Positions 1 through 9,559 of a stretch of DNA of 64,000 nt are shown here, one piece after another. The notes beneath the pieces were generated by a model that saw only the letters and a program-made list of their open reading frames with translations, searched no databases and had not been told where the DNA came from. Origin of the DNA: Pyropia yezoensis (taxonomy: Eukaryota > Rhodophyta > Bangiophyceae > Bangiales > Bangiaceae); NCBI GenBank assembly GCA_009829735.1, contig CM020618.1, positions 26,074,788-26,138,787 of the forward strand, read 5' to 3'. The translations under genes and the position numbers were made by a program. How positions within the stretch are numbered: the stretch's first letter is position 1; each line of letters starts with the position of its first letter.

Positions 1-1
1 T

Positions 2-3000
2 CGTCCGAAGCTCACAACGGCAGCCTCGGCCAAGTGGGCCAAGAGGACGAACCAACCGTGTCGGATACTGCGGCGACCTAAGGGAGTCCGCCCACCTCGG
101 GTGGGACTTCCCAAGAACGTAAACCCACGTCGGGTCATCGCGGTGCTGACGGGTGAGAACTTCCAGGTGGCTGGACGGGTGCAACTTGCCCCCGGCCGCG
201 CCTGTTGTGTCCGTATCCTACTTGATACCGGGTCAGGAGCCTCCTTGATACGCAAGTCGCTATTACCAAAGGGGATGAGGCTCCAACGCTGGAAGTCTAA
301 AGCTGACCATCTGATCGATATCAATGGTGGGGTACTTCCCATCGTTGGTGCCGTGACCCTACCAACTCGGTTGGGGACCCATGAGGTCGACGTGACCTAT
401 GGTGTAGTTGAGAATATATCGGTACCCCTGCTTCTGGGTACCCCTTATGTCGTAACACAAGTGCCTTTGATTTGTGGCCCTGAGTACTGGGTCAAGTTGA
501 TGAATGGGGAGACTATCCCCATCCTTGGTAAGGGAAAGTCTGTGGCTCCTGTGACAGTTTCACAGTCGAAGCCTGTTTGTTCTGTGAGGGAAGGGTTTAC
601 TGCTACTCTGCGTTTAGCCCGTAAAGTCATGTTGCCCCCCAACTCGGTGGCGCACGTGGATGTTGTAACTGATTATGCGGGGAACGGGTTGGTGCACCCT
701 AACCCCCGTCTTGCTCGCAAGCACCAAGTGCATGTTGCCCTTGGCACGATGGACTCCAAAGCCGGAGTCCCGTGGAGGATCCAGGTGATGAACCTGAGCT
801 CGTCGCCCAAGTTCTTCAAGTCGGGGGCCAAGTTCGGCTATATCGACCAACACGAGGGACCGGTAGTAGCGGTCACCCTCAGCGCGGGCGCAAGTAGCGA
901 CCCGAAGTCCGGAAAGGAGAAGCATCAAGCCAAGTCGGCCGCCTCTCCTCGGCCCCAGGTAAACATGGAGGGTGTTCCACCCAGGTTGAGGGTTCAAGTT
1001 GAACGCCTCTTGGACCAATATCACAAGTTGTGGGATGGTCAATTGGGACTCATGAGAGCTACCCAACACCGGATCGAGTTGAAACCCGGTGCGCCCCCTA
1101 TACGCCAACAACCGTATAGGGGGGGACCCCGTTCAAGGGCCCTCGTTAAGGAGCAAGTTGCTCGCATGGAGGCCCTCGATGTGATCGAGGCCAGCAACGC
1201 CGAGTGGGCGAGTCCGGTGGTGATCGTCCCCAAAGTTGATGGGACCCCCCGGTTCTGTATCGACTACCGTAAGCTCAACGAGAGCACGGTGAAGGATAGT
1301 TATCCCCTACCTCGGATGGATGACTGTCTGGACTCTCTGGGGGAGGCAAACGTGTTCTCTACCCTGGACTGTAACGCGGGGTACTGGCAAATTCCCATTG
1401 CCCCGGAGGACAGGCATAAAACTACCTTTACCTGTCACTGTGGTACCTACCAGTGCAAGCGTCTACCGTTTGGCCTGTGTAACGCGCCGGCAACTTTCCA
1501 GCGCGCTATGGACATGATTCTGGCCGGAGTACGGTGGCAGATCTGTCTCGTGTACCTAGACGATATCATTGTGTTCTCCCGAAGTCCGGAGGAACACATT
1601 GGCCATCTTGGCCAGGTGTTCAAGCTACTTGCTGACGCCGGAGTGTCACTGAAGGCGAGTAAGTGCCACCTCTTCACTCAAGAGGTGGAGTACTTGGGAC
1701 ATGTTGTCCGTCCGGGGCGTCTCAGTGTCAACGAGAAAAACTTGAGGGCCATCCGCAAGGCTCAGTACCCCCGGACCCAGACCCAGATGAGGAGCTTCCT
1801 CGGGATGTGTAACGTGTACCGACGTTTCACTAAGGGCTTCGCCAAAGTGGCGAAGCCGTTGAATGAGTTAGTGAGCTCAACGCTACCGAAGAACCTGCCT
1901 CCCCCAAGTCGGGTGGAGCAGGAATCCTTTGAGACTCTTCGGGACCTTCTGCTGAAGCCCCCTATCCTGGCTATTCCCAGGTTGCGAGGCCACTACATCC
2001 TGGATGTGGATGCTAGTTACGACCAACTTGGTTGTGTGTTGCTTCAGCAGCAGCCGGACAAGGAATACTTGCCGGTGGGATACTTCAGCAAGGGGCTAAA
2101 CTCGGCCGAGAAGAACTACGGAGTCACCGAGTTGGAAGGACTCGCAGTGGTATGGGCGGTGACGTCACTTCGTCACTACCTAGAGGGTGAGAAGTTCCTC
2201 ATCCGCTGTGACCACCGCGCGTTGCAGTTCATCTTCAAGACGGACTGTACGAACACTCGTCTCAACCGGTGGAGGGTGCGACTTGCACCCTTCAACTTTG
2301 ATATTGAGTACCGACCTGGCAGGCAACATGCCCTTGCCGACGGCCTCTCTCGGGTACCTACCGAGGGACTGGACACCACCCCAGTCGATGAGGACATCCC
2401 CATCGTGGGGGTAGTCACGCGCTCGGGTCAGGCGTTGAATCCCGAGGCGCCAGGGAACAAGAAGTACTTGCCCCTGTCCCTGGACGAAGTAGTGAAGGCC
2501 CAGGCCGAGGATCCCTTCTGCAAGTCGCAGAGGGATACCCTGGATACAGTGGCGGAGACGCGGTTCTTCCTGGGAGACGATGGCCTCCTCATGAGGAGGG
2601 GGGTATTCCAGGGGACCGAACAACTTGTCGTCCCCGCATCCCTCAAGGACAGTATCCTTGAGAGGGAGCATAACGCTCCCACGGGTGGACACCTGGGGTC
2701 TAGTAAACTGTACCAGACCCTGAGGACCAGGTACTACTGGCCGTCCATGGTGGTGGACATCTACAGTTGGGTGGCTGCCTGCACAAGTTGTGCACAGAAC
2801 CGTCTGATGGAACGGCGGCCTACTACGGCTATGCTATTGTTCCCGGCCAAGGAGCCCTTCGCCGCGTTGGCGATGGACATCCTTGGGCCACTGCCAGTGA
2901 CCGAGGAGGGCAACCAGTACCTCCTGGTCATCTGTGACCGCTTCACGAAACTTACGCGAGCGATCCCACTGGCAGAGATCACGGCCATGTCGGTCGTGTC

Positions 3001-3967
3001 AGCCTTCCTAGATCACTGGGTTGCCGCGTATGGCATTCCGGATAGTACACTATCGGACAATGGACCGCAATTTGCGTCTGTACTGTTTCAAGGAGTGCTG
3101 GATATGTTGGGGGTTAAGGCAAACTATGCCACCCCCTACCACCCACAAACTAATGGGCAGGTGGAGCGCTTCAACAAAACTATTGTTAGGCAGCTGCGCC
3201 ATTATGTGAGTGAGCACGTGAAGACGTGGGACCAATACATTTCTATTCTGACCACTGCCTACAATTCGCAGGTTCACTCATCTACCGGGGAAGTACCCCT
3301 CGCTTTTGTGACCCCCCGTCGCGTGCGGTCTATTGCCGTGCGGCGGCCGCTCCCAACTAGGGAGGATGGTGGCAGTACGCCCACTCCTACTGAGAGTAAG
3401 GCGGAGTTCGCTGCTAGGCTTGAAAACCTCATCCCTAAAGTCAGGGCTGAGATGGACAAAGCACAAAAGCGCTACAAGCGTACCTTTGACAAAAAGGTGC
3501 GCAACGCCAAGCATGTCCCCGAGCAGGGTGACTGGGTATTGGTCCACTCACACACCCCAACTGGGGGTAAGTTGGTGTTCCAGACGAAGGGGCCGTACCA
3601 GGTCCTTCGTACTGATGGGCGGCGCTTCACCATCGAAAGTGACGATGGGGTCCGCACAGTGAACGGACAGGACGTGGTCAAAGTTGCACCACCGCCTGCA
3701 GGCGACCCAGCTTGGGCGCGTGCTTTGAAAACGTGGCGCCTGCCCTCGCTGCCTGCAGCCAAACAGGGCCCGCAGGAGTACGTGTTCGACAAGTTCATCG
3801 ACCACGGCTGGGATGAGGATACTGACCGCCTCATGTTGAGGGTGCGTTGGTTTGGCTACAAAGCCAAGGATGATACGTGGGAGTATGTGGAGGACCTTCC
3901 TGCTGAGAAGGTCCGGGCGTACTGTGCCCGGAACGAGATAGACCCTAACAGCCCTCCCTCAACGTGA
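2..3967 (+). CDS. pol: Pol polyprotein of family A copy A1 (PR-RT-RNase H-IN-chromodomain), 5' partial
   Basis: The frame is open from base 2 to a TGA at 3965-3967, so the start lies upstream; in copy C the homologous ORF starts at an ATG overlapping the gag stop. Visible in order: aspartic protease with DTGSGAS (Asp codon about 224); reverse transcriptase with YLDD at 1553-1564; RNase H (DVDASYDQLGC about 1995, ADGLSR about 2335); integrase HHCC zinc finger about 2669-2805; integrase catalytic Asp about 2875, Asp of DNG at 3056, Glu of GQVERF about 3161; chromodomain about 3778-3940 with its Trp and Tyr residues. No stops or frameshifts. Chromodomains of such integrases are known to guide insertion to heterochromatin. 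All catalytic residues I can check are present, so this copy could encode a working enzyme set; activity is inference. Confidence 0.95.
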   Translation, partial: RPKLTTAASAKWAKRTNQPCRILRRPKGVRPPRVGLPKNVNPRRVIAVLTGENFQVAGRVQLAPGRACCVRILLDTGSGASLIRKSLLPKGMRLQRWKSKADHLIDINGGVLPIVGAVTLPTRLGTHEVDVTYGVVENISVPLLLGTPYVVTQVPLICGPEYWVKLMNGETIPILGKGKSVAPVTVSQSKPVCSVREGFTATLRLARKVMLPPNSVAHVDVVTDYAGNGLVHPNPRLARKHQVHVALGTMDSKAGVPWRIQVMNLSSSPKFFKSGAKFGYIDQHEGPVVAVTLSAGASSDPKSGKEKHQAKSAASPRPQVNMEGVPPRLRVQVERLLDQYHKLWDGQLGLMRATQHRIELKPGAPPIRQQPYRGGPRSRALVKEQVARMEALDVIEASNAEWASPVVIVPKVDGTPRFCIDYRKLNESTVKDSYPLPRMDDCLDSLGEANVFSTLDCNAGYWQIPIAPEDRHKTTFTCHCGTYQCKRLPFGLCNAPATFQRAMDMILAGVRWQICLVYLDDIIVFSRSPEEHIGHLGQVFKLLADAGVSLKASKCHLFTQEVEYLGHVVRPGRLSVNEKNLRAIRKAQYPRTQTQMRSFLGMCNVYRRFTKGFAKVAKPLNELVSSTLPKNLPPPSRVEQESFETLRDLLLKPPILAIPRLRGHYILDVDASYDQLGCVLLQQQPDKEYLPVGYFSKGLNSAEKNYGVTELEGLAVVWAVTSLRHYLEGEKFLIRCDHRALQFIFKTDCTNTRLNRWRVRLAPFNFDIEYRPGRQHALADGLSRVPTEGLDTTPVDEDIPIVGVVTRSGQALNPEAPGNKKYLPLSLDEVVKAQAEDPFCKSQRDTLDTVAETRFFLGDDGLLMRRGVFQGTEQLVVPASLKDSILEREHNAPTGGHLGSSKLYQTLRTRYYWPSMVVDIYSWVAACTSCAQNRLMERRPTTAMLLFPAKEPFAALAMDILGPLPVTEEGNQYLLVICDRFTKLTRAIPLAEITAMSVVSAFLDHWVAAYGIPDSTLSDNGPQFASVLFQGVLDMLGVKANYATPYHPQTNGQVERFNKTIVRQLRHYVSEHVKTWDQYISILTTAYNSQVHSSTGEVPLAFVTPRRVRSIAVRRPLPTREDGGSTPTPTESKAEFAARLENLIPKVRAEMDKAQKRYKRTFDKKVRNAKHVPEQGDWVLVHSHTPTGGKLVFQTKGPYQVLRTDGRRFTIESDDGVRTVNGQDVVKVAPPPAGDPAWARALKTWRLPSLPAAKQGPQEYVFDKFIDHGWDEDTDRLMLRVRWFGYKAKDDTWEYVEDLPAEKVRAYCARNEIDPNSPPST

Positions 3968-4078
3968 GGGAAGGCCGAGCAACAGTGCCAAGAGAGTGCT
4001 TCAAGTCGAAGTGGTACGCAGAGTGGCTTTAAACTACAGCCCTAACCCTCACACTCTCACAACAAAGGCAGCTGCCAA
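3968..4078. terminator. Convergent 3'-end spacer between pol and aORF (family A)
   Basis: Only 111 bp separate the pol stop from the aORF stop on the other strand. Clearly related spacers lie between the same genes in copies C (about 25848-25958) and D (38096-38206). Both transcripts must end in or run past this spacer, so it should hold 3'-end signals for both strands or allow overlapping transcripts. No canonical AATAAA is visible on either strand, so a terminator role is inferred from position. Confidence 0.35.
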
Positions 4079-6022
4079 CTAGGCACGCATGCTAGACTCT
4101 CCCACTCCACGGCCCTCGCCCTCACGTGGAGGCGAGCGGCGAGACCCACGCCGATAACGGTCTCCACTCGTTGGAAGGGGCGGCGGCTCCAAGTCGGAAC
4201 CGTCGCGCCCCTCACGGTCGCGCAAGTGGCGCCGACCGTGGCTACTCTTCTGCCTGGTCTTGCGCGCAAGTTTGCGACGCAGACGCTGGACAGACTCCGT
4301 CTCCGATGGGGTAGAGGACTCCGAGACGGAGTAAGACAACTCGTCTTCCGACACGGAGGGAGAGCGCCGCGAGTGACGGCGACGACGGCGAGGAGGCGAG
4401 TATGCCCGGCTCGCACGACGCTTGCCACGCCCAAGTGGGGTTGGCTGGGGCATAATAGCCCCAATGCGAGCCAACTCGGCCGTCATAAACTCCGCCACCG
4501 ACTCGCAACTCGCGGTCGCCACTGCAGTACGAACGCGCTCCTCAAGTTGAGGAGTCTCGGAACTTTGGAGGGTTGCGGTCGACGCGGCCAACCAGGAAAT
4601 GGTGCGCACCAACGTGGTGATCATCATCTCTGAGGTTAGAGGCGTGGGCGGTAACACCAACTTGGGGTATACCGTCAGGAGGGTGGCCCCCAAGTTGGGA
4701 GACACCGGTGTGGATGACTCCACGGCCACGCTGATCGGGATGTTCCCGTGAGGCTGGAAAGGAACAGGAGGAAGCGGAGGGGCACGCCGAGGTGGCGGTA
4801 CCCGGGTGTAACTGCGACCCCGACTTGGGGCCCCCGCAGTAGGTTGAGTCATATGGTCATCATATGAGGGCACAGCCATAACTATGGGCTTGTCCGGGGG
4901 TGGCGCAGTGTGACGATCCACCCCCGGGGCATACGGGTAGTCCCCGATGCCCAACCCCTCTCGTAGGACCACACGGCCGTCGTGAAGTTCACGAGCGACC
5001 CACACGAACTGGCGAAGTGCGCCATCGTCCTTGGGCCCCCGAGTGGGGCGGCGCAACTTGTGCTCAATGCTCTCCCACTCGATAAACTTGTGGAGGCGGA
5101 GCATCTCCTCAAGTAGAGTGAGTTGTCCTGACGAGCACCCCTCAGCAACTAGCTGAGGGGTGAGCTGTTCCAAACCCTGGATGAGCCGGAGGGGGAGATG
5201 CCAGAGCATCCCCCGCCGCTGAACACATGACACCCAGGTCGACATGACCTCGAGGAGCCACTGGGTGGCCAACATGGCCCACACCAGATGATCAGGGCCA
5301 GCCGTCAACATGACGGAGCCGAAGTGGTCAAGCAACCGTGGCAACAATGCCGGGAACCCGTAGGGGACCTCAACTTGAGGCCACCACTCGGGCTTCTTCG
5401 GGTAGTATTGCTCCTTACTGGCAGCAGACTGCTGAGGAAACTCAAGTTGAGCCGAGGTCACCAAGTAGGGACCTCGCCGGAAGTCCTTCTCCATCCGCAC
5501 ATCAAAGTGATGAGTGTGCGGATCGGCCTCGTGAAGGTACGGGGGGCGAGTTGCCACCGCGTCCCAAGTGAAGGTCGGCAAGTCGCCGGGACCCGGGATA
5601 GTTCCCCCGCGGTCCACCATGGCCTTGGCCCGCTGCACGTCCTCGACCTCCTCGTCGTCCAGGAAGGCAAACTGGTCCGTCCTGAAGCCGGCAGGGAACC
5701 CGACCCTACGGGGATACTTCTCCCGTAGGCGGTCCCATACCCGACCCATCGCTGCGCCGAGTCGGCCACAGCGAAGAACAGTCAACCCCTCCTCATACAG
5801 AGGCCAAGCGGGGTAAAACCACCGCCCCAAGGCCTCACGCGGGACAACTTGTCCCGCCTCCGGGGGAGATCCTGCCGTCAACCCAAAGCCGGGTGACGCG
5901 GGAGTCCCACCCCCCGGAGCGATCGCGGAGCCCCCGCCGGAAGTCCCGGCAGGCGCTGCACCGTAGGAGGTGTCCTCCATACGCTCATCGAGAGAGTCCG
6001 TCTCCACTCCCGGAGTCGCCAT
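4079..6022 (-). CDS. Antisense ORF protein (aORF-A), copy A1, 647 residues, family unknown
   Basis: The ORF lies on the strand opposite pol, between pol and the 3' LTR. The start is chosen at the ATG at 6020-6022, in a GCCATGG context that is the same in copies A2, C and D; the frame is open about 170 bp further upstream without another ATG. Seen in order: acidic/Gly-rich N-terminus; a globular middle (about residues 50-330) rich in Trp, Tyr and Pro; a predicted helical block FGSV...HLP...IEW encoded at about 5070-5335; a Pro-rich linker; and a basic Arg/Ser tail about 4110-4420 that looks like a nuclear-localisation or RS-like segment. No zinc knuckle, transmembrane segment or catalytic motif is recognised. 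Copy D encodes the same length with many conservative substitutions, which suggests selection on the protein. Function unknown; an Env role is unlikely without a signal peptide or membrane anchor. Confidence 0.8.
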   Translation of the reverse strand: MATPGVETDSLDERMEDTSYGAAPAGTSGGGSAIAPGGGTPASPGFGLTAGSPPEAGQVVPREALGRWFYPAWPLYEEGLTVLRCGRLGAAMGRVWDRLREKYPRRVGFPAGFRTDQFAFLDDEEVEDVQRAKAMVDRGGTIPGPGDLPTFTWDAVATRPPYLHEADPHTHHFDVRMEKDFRRGPYLVTSAQLEFPQQSAASKEQYYPKKPEWWPQVEVPYGFPALLPRLLDHFGSVMLTAGPDHLVWAMLATQWLLEVMSTWVSCVQRRGMLWHLPLRLIQGLEQLTPQLVAEGCSSGQLTLLEEMLRLHKFIEWESIEHKLRRPTRGPKDDGALRQFVWVARELHDGRVVLREGLGIGDYPYAPGVDRHTAPPPDKPIVMAVPSYDDHMTQPTAGAPSRGRSYTRVPPPRRAPPLPPVPFQPHGNIPISVAVESSTPVSPNLGATLLTVYPKLVLPPTPLTSEMMITTLVRTISWLAASTATLQSSETPQLEERVRTAVATASCESVAEFMTAELARIGAIMPQPTPLGRGKRRASRAYSPPRRRRRHSRRSPSVSEDELSYSVSESSTPSETESVQRLRRKLARKTRQKSSHGRRHLRDREGRDGSDLEPPPLPTSGDRYRRGSRRSPPREGEGRGVGESSMRA

Positions 6023-6351
6023 GGCTCTCCCCAAGTTGGGGAGAGACGTCCTGGCTATCGCGGCACGAGACCCGCCTCGAGTTGAGGGGGACTCGGATCG
6101 TGGGTAAACGGGTGGCCTCCCCAGCGTGGGGTGGCCCCGTGTAAGGTGAAGGAGAAGTGGTGGTGGTGGTGAGGTGTGAACCGAGGAGAGCAAGCTGCCA
6201 AGTGGGCAAGCTTGAGGAGAGGGGCGGCCAACGTGACCGCCTCCACACCCGCGTTACGTACTCAAGGGGGGACAGCAAGTCGCGTCCCCCCCCAACGCCG
6301 AGACGTGCGTTTACGCACCCCCTCACAGGGCCGACCGGGTCGGTCGGAACT

Positions 6352-6364
6352 GAGGAGAGGGGAG
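6352..6364 (+). other. Polypurine tract, copy A1
   Basis: A 13-base purine run GAGGAGAGGGGAG lies directly against the TG that opens the 3' LTR. This is the expected plus-strand primer for reverse transcription. The same run precedes the 3' LTR in copies A2, C (inverted) and D. Confidence 0.85.
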
Positions 6365-6802
6365 TGTGGCAGTATTGACCCCCAGGTAGGGGGCAACACG
6401 TGCCATGCAAGGGGCGGCAGGCCACTAGCCTGATCCGTTCCTCCCCCTGCATTTGGGTCCATATTCCCTAAGTTCGGGATAGTTAGCTTAGTAGTAAATC
6501 CAACTTGGATTTGAGGGTTTTCTGCATTTATCGTCTTGAATTTTCGTGTGGCCCGGTGGGCAGGTGCTGGGGTGGGAGATTCTGAGTGGCGAGATTCTGA
6601 GTGGACCCTGGGGGGATAAGGGGAGGGACAGCGGGGCTTGGCCCTGCGTCCCCCGTCCCGACCAAGAAACTGTTGGACCACACACCATCTTCTTGTTTGT
6701 CCGTGGGGGATTGCCCCACAACAGGGATAGAGTGTGTGCGACTTGCACTTCTTCCGGTTCCCCCGACACGGGAGGCAGCCCTCGCACACCGCCCCAACTT
6801 GG
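6365..6802 (+). repeat. 3' LTR of family A copy A1, cut by the gap
   Basis: Starts TGTGGCAGTATTGA after the polypurine tract and matches the complete 469-bp family A LTR for 438 bp before the N run, so only about 30 bases are missing. It holds the family's perfect 17-nt palindrome (AAATCCAA, 1-nt spacer, TTGGATTT). Confidence 0.9.
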
Positions 6803-7302
6803 NNNNNNNNNNNNNNNNNNNNNNNNNNNNNNNNNNNNNNNNNNNNNNNNNNNNNNNNNNNNNNNNNNNNNNNNNNNNNNNNNNNNNNNNNNNNNNNNNN
6901 NNNNNNNNNNNNNNNNNNNNNNNNNNNNNNNNNNNNNNNNNNNNNNNNNNNNNNNNNNNNNNNNNNNNNNNNNNNNNNNNNNNNNNNNNNNNNNNNNNNN
7001 NNNNNNNNNNNNNNNNNNNNNNNNNNNNNNNNNNNNNNNNNNNNNNNNNNNNNNNNNNNNNNNNNNNNNNNNNNNNNNNNNNNNNNNNNNNNNNNNNNNN
7101 NNNNNNNNNNNNNNNNNNNNNNNNNNNNNNNNNNNNNNNNNNNNNNNNNNNNNNNNNNNNNNNNNNNNNNNNNNNNNNNNNNNNNNNNNNNNNNNNNNNN
7201 NNNNNNNNNNNNNNNNNNNNNNNNNNNNNNNNNNNNNNNNNNNNNNNNNNNNNNNNNNNNNNNNNNNNNNNNNNNNNNNNNNNNNNNNNNNNNNNNNNNN
7301 NN
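6803..7302. other. Assembly gap of exactly 500 N
   Basis: The round number marks a gap of unknown size. The sequence after it repeats, at near identity, the sequence 3196 bp to its left. Long ORFs reported across it are artefacts. Confidence 0.99.
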
Positions 7303-9218
7303 CCACGGCCCTCGCCCTCACGTGGAGGCGAGCGGCGAGACCCACGCCGATAACGGTCTCCACTCGTTGGAAGGGGCGGCGGCTCCAAGTCGGAACCGTC
7401 GCGCCCCTCACGGTCGCGCAAGTGGCGCCGACCGTGGCTACTCTTCTGCCTGGTCTTGCGCGCAAGTTTGCGACGCAGACGCTGGACAGACTCCGTCTCC
7501 GATGGGGTAGAGGACTCCGAGACGGAGTAAGACAACTCGTCTTCCGACACGGAGGGAGAGCGCCGCGAGTGACGGCGACGACGGCGAGGAGGCGAGTATG
7601 CCCGGCTCGCACGACGCTTGCCACGCCCAAGTGGGGTTGGCTGGGGCATAATAGCCCCAATGCGAGCCAACTCGGCCGTCATAAACTCCGCCACCGACTC
7701 GCAACTCGCGGTCGCCACTGCAGTACGGACGCGCTCCTCAAGTTGAGGAGTCTCGGAACTTTGGAGGGTTGCGGTCGACGCGGCCAACCAGGAAATGGTG
7801 CGCACCAACGTGGTGATCATCATCTCTGAGGTTAGAGGCGTGGGCGGTAACACCAACTTGGGGTATACCGTCAGGAGGGTGGCCCCCAAGTTGGGAGACA
7901 CCGGTGTGGATGACTCCACGGCCACGCTGATCGGGATGTTCCCGTGAGGCTGGAAAGGAACAGGAGGAAGCGGAGGGGCACGCCGAGGTGGCGGTACCCG
8001 GGTGTAACTGCGACCCCGACTTGGGGCCCCCGCAGTAGGTTGAGTCATATGGTCATCATATGAGGGCACAGCCATAACTATGGGCTTGTCCGGGGGTGGC
8101 GCAGTGTGACGATCCACCCCCGGGGCATACGGGTAGTCCCCGATGCCCAACCCCTCTCGTAGGACCACACGGCCGTCGTGAAGTTCACGAGCGACCCACA
8201 CGAACTGGCGAAGTGCGCCATCGTCCTTGGGCCCCCGAGTGGGGCGGCGCAACTTGTGCTCAATGCTCTCCCACTCGATAAACTTGTGGAGGCGGAGCAT
8301 CTCCTCAAGTAGAGTGAGTTGTCCTGACGAGCATCCCTCAGCAACTAGCTGAGGGGTGAGCTGTTCCAAACCCTGGATGAGCCGGAGGGGGAGATGCCAG
8401 AGCATCCCCCGCCGCTGAACACATGACACCCAGGTCGACATGACCTCGAGGAGCCACTGGGTGGCCAACATGGCCCACACCAGATGATCAGGGCCAGCCG
8501 TCAACATGACGGAGCCGAAGTGGTCAAGCAACCGTGGCAACAATGCCGGGAACCCGTAGGGGACCTCAACTTGAGGCCACCACTCGGGCTTCTTCGGGTA
8601 GTATTGCTCCTTACTGGCAGCAGACTGCTGAGGAAACTCAAGTTGAGCCGAGGTCACCAAGTAGGGACCTCGCCGGAAGTCCTTCTCCATCCGCACATCA
8701 AAGTGATGAGTGTGCGGATCGGCCTCGTGAAGGTACGGGGGGCGAGTTGCCACCGCGTCCCAAGTGAAGGTCGGCAAGTCGCCGGGACCCGGGGTAGTTC
8801 CCCCGCGGTCCACCATGGCCTTGGCCCGCTGCACGTCCTCGACCTCCTCGTCGTCCAGGAAGGCAAACTGGTCCGTCCTGAAGCCGGCAGGGAACCCGAC
8901 CCTACGGGGATACTTCTCCCGTAGGCGGTCCCATACCCGACCCATCGCTGCGCCGAGTCGGCCACAGCGAAGAACAGTCAACCCCTCCTCATACAGAGGC
9001 CAAGCGGGGTAAAACCACCGCCCCAAGGCCTCACGCGGGACAACTTGTCCCGCCTCCGGGGGAGATCCTGCCGTCAACCCAAAGCCGGGTGACGCGGGAG
9101 TCCCACCCCCCGGAGCGATCGCGGAGCCCCCGCCGGAAGTCCCGGCAGGCGCTGCACCGTAGGAGGTGTCCTCCATACGCTCATCGAGAGAGTCCGTCTC
9201 CACTCCCGGAGTCGCCAT
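7303..9218 (-). CDS. Antisense ORF protein aORF-A, copy A2, C-terminus lost in gap
   Basis: Nearly base-for-base copy of the aORF of A1 (4107-6022). I see only a handful of differences by eye, such as one substitution in each of the regions near 7735, 8337 and 8795. The start is the same GCCATGG ATG at 9216-9218; the last residues and stop fall in the gap. The frame is open throughout. It may be a real second copy or a false duplication of the same locus (see findings). Product as for the A1 aORF. Confidence 0.7.
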
Positions 9219-9559
9219 GGCTCTCCCCAAGTTGGGGAGAGACGTCCTGGCTATCGCGGCACGAGACCCGCCTCGAGTTGAGGGGGACTCGGATCGTGGG
9301 TAAACGGGTGGCCTCCCCAGCGTGGGGTGGCCCCGTGTAAGGTGAAGGAGAAGTGGTGGTGGTGGTGAGGTGTGAACCGAGGAGAGCAAGCTGCCAAGTG
9401 GGCAAGCTTGAGGAGAGGGGCGGCCAACGTGACCGCCTCCACACCCGCGTTACGTACTCAAGGGGGGACAGCAAGTCGCGTCCCCCCCAACGCCGAGACG
9501 TGCGTTTACGCACCCCCTCACAGGGCCGACCGGGTCGGTCGGAACTGAGGAGAGGGGAG
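9219..9559. other. Leader region between aORF start and 3' LTR, with polypurine tract at its end
   Basis: About 340 bp with no gene. It must hold the aORF 5' leader (read leftward) and the plus-strand primer GAGGAGAGGGGAG at 9547-9559 (read rightward). The equivalent stretch lies at 6023-6364 in A1. The aORF strand is C/T-rich here. No clear TATA box is seen. Confidence 0.5.

Larger units (their letters stand above)
1..6802 (+). mobile_element. Family A Ty3/gypsy LTR retrotransposon, copy A1, 5' end outside window
   Basis: The window opens inside the protease-encoding start of pol. Order along the element: pol (+), a 111-bp spacer, an antisense ORF (-), a polypurine tract and a 3' LTR that runs into the N gap. 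The 5' LTR and gag lie off the left edge. The domain order protease, reverse transcriptase, RNase H, integrase and chromodomain places it among chromovirus-like Ty3/gypsy elements. Family membership is set by the LTR (TGTGGCA...TGCCACA, 468-469 bp in complete copies) also seen in copies A2, C, D and a solo LTR. It is the only family A copy here with an uninterrupted pol. Confidence 0.9.

Noticed and set aside
4079..6022. aORF-A as an envelope protein
   Set aside because: No signal peptide, transmembrane segment or cleavage site is visible; opposite strand to gag-pol.
6488..7829. Long ORFs on both strands spanning the N gap
   Set aside because: They exist only because N codons are read as open; the real aORF piece starts at 7303.
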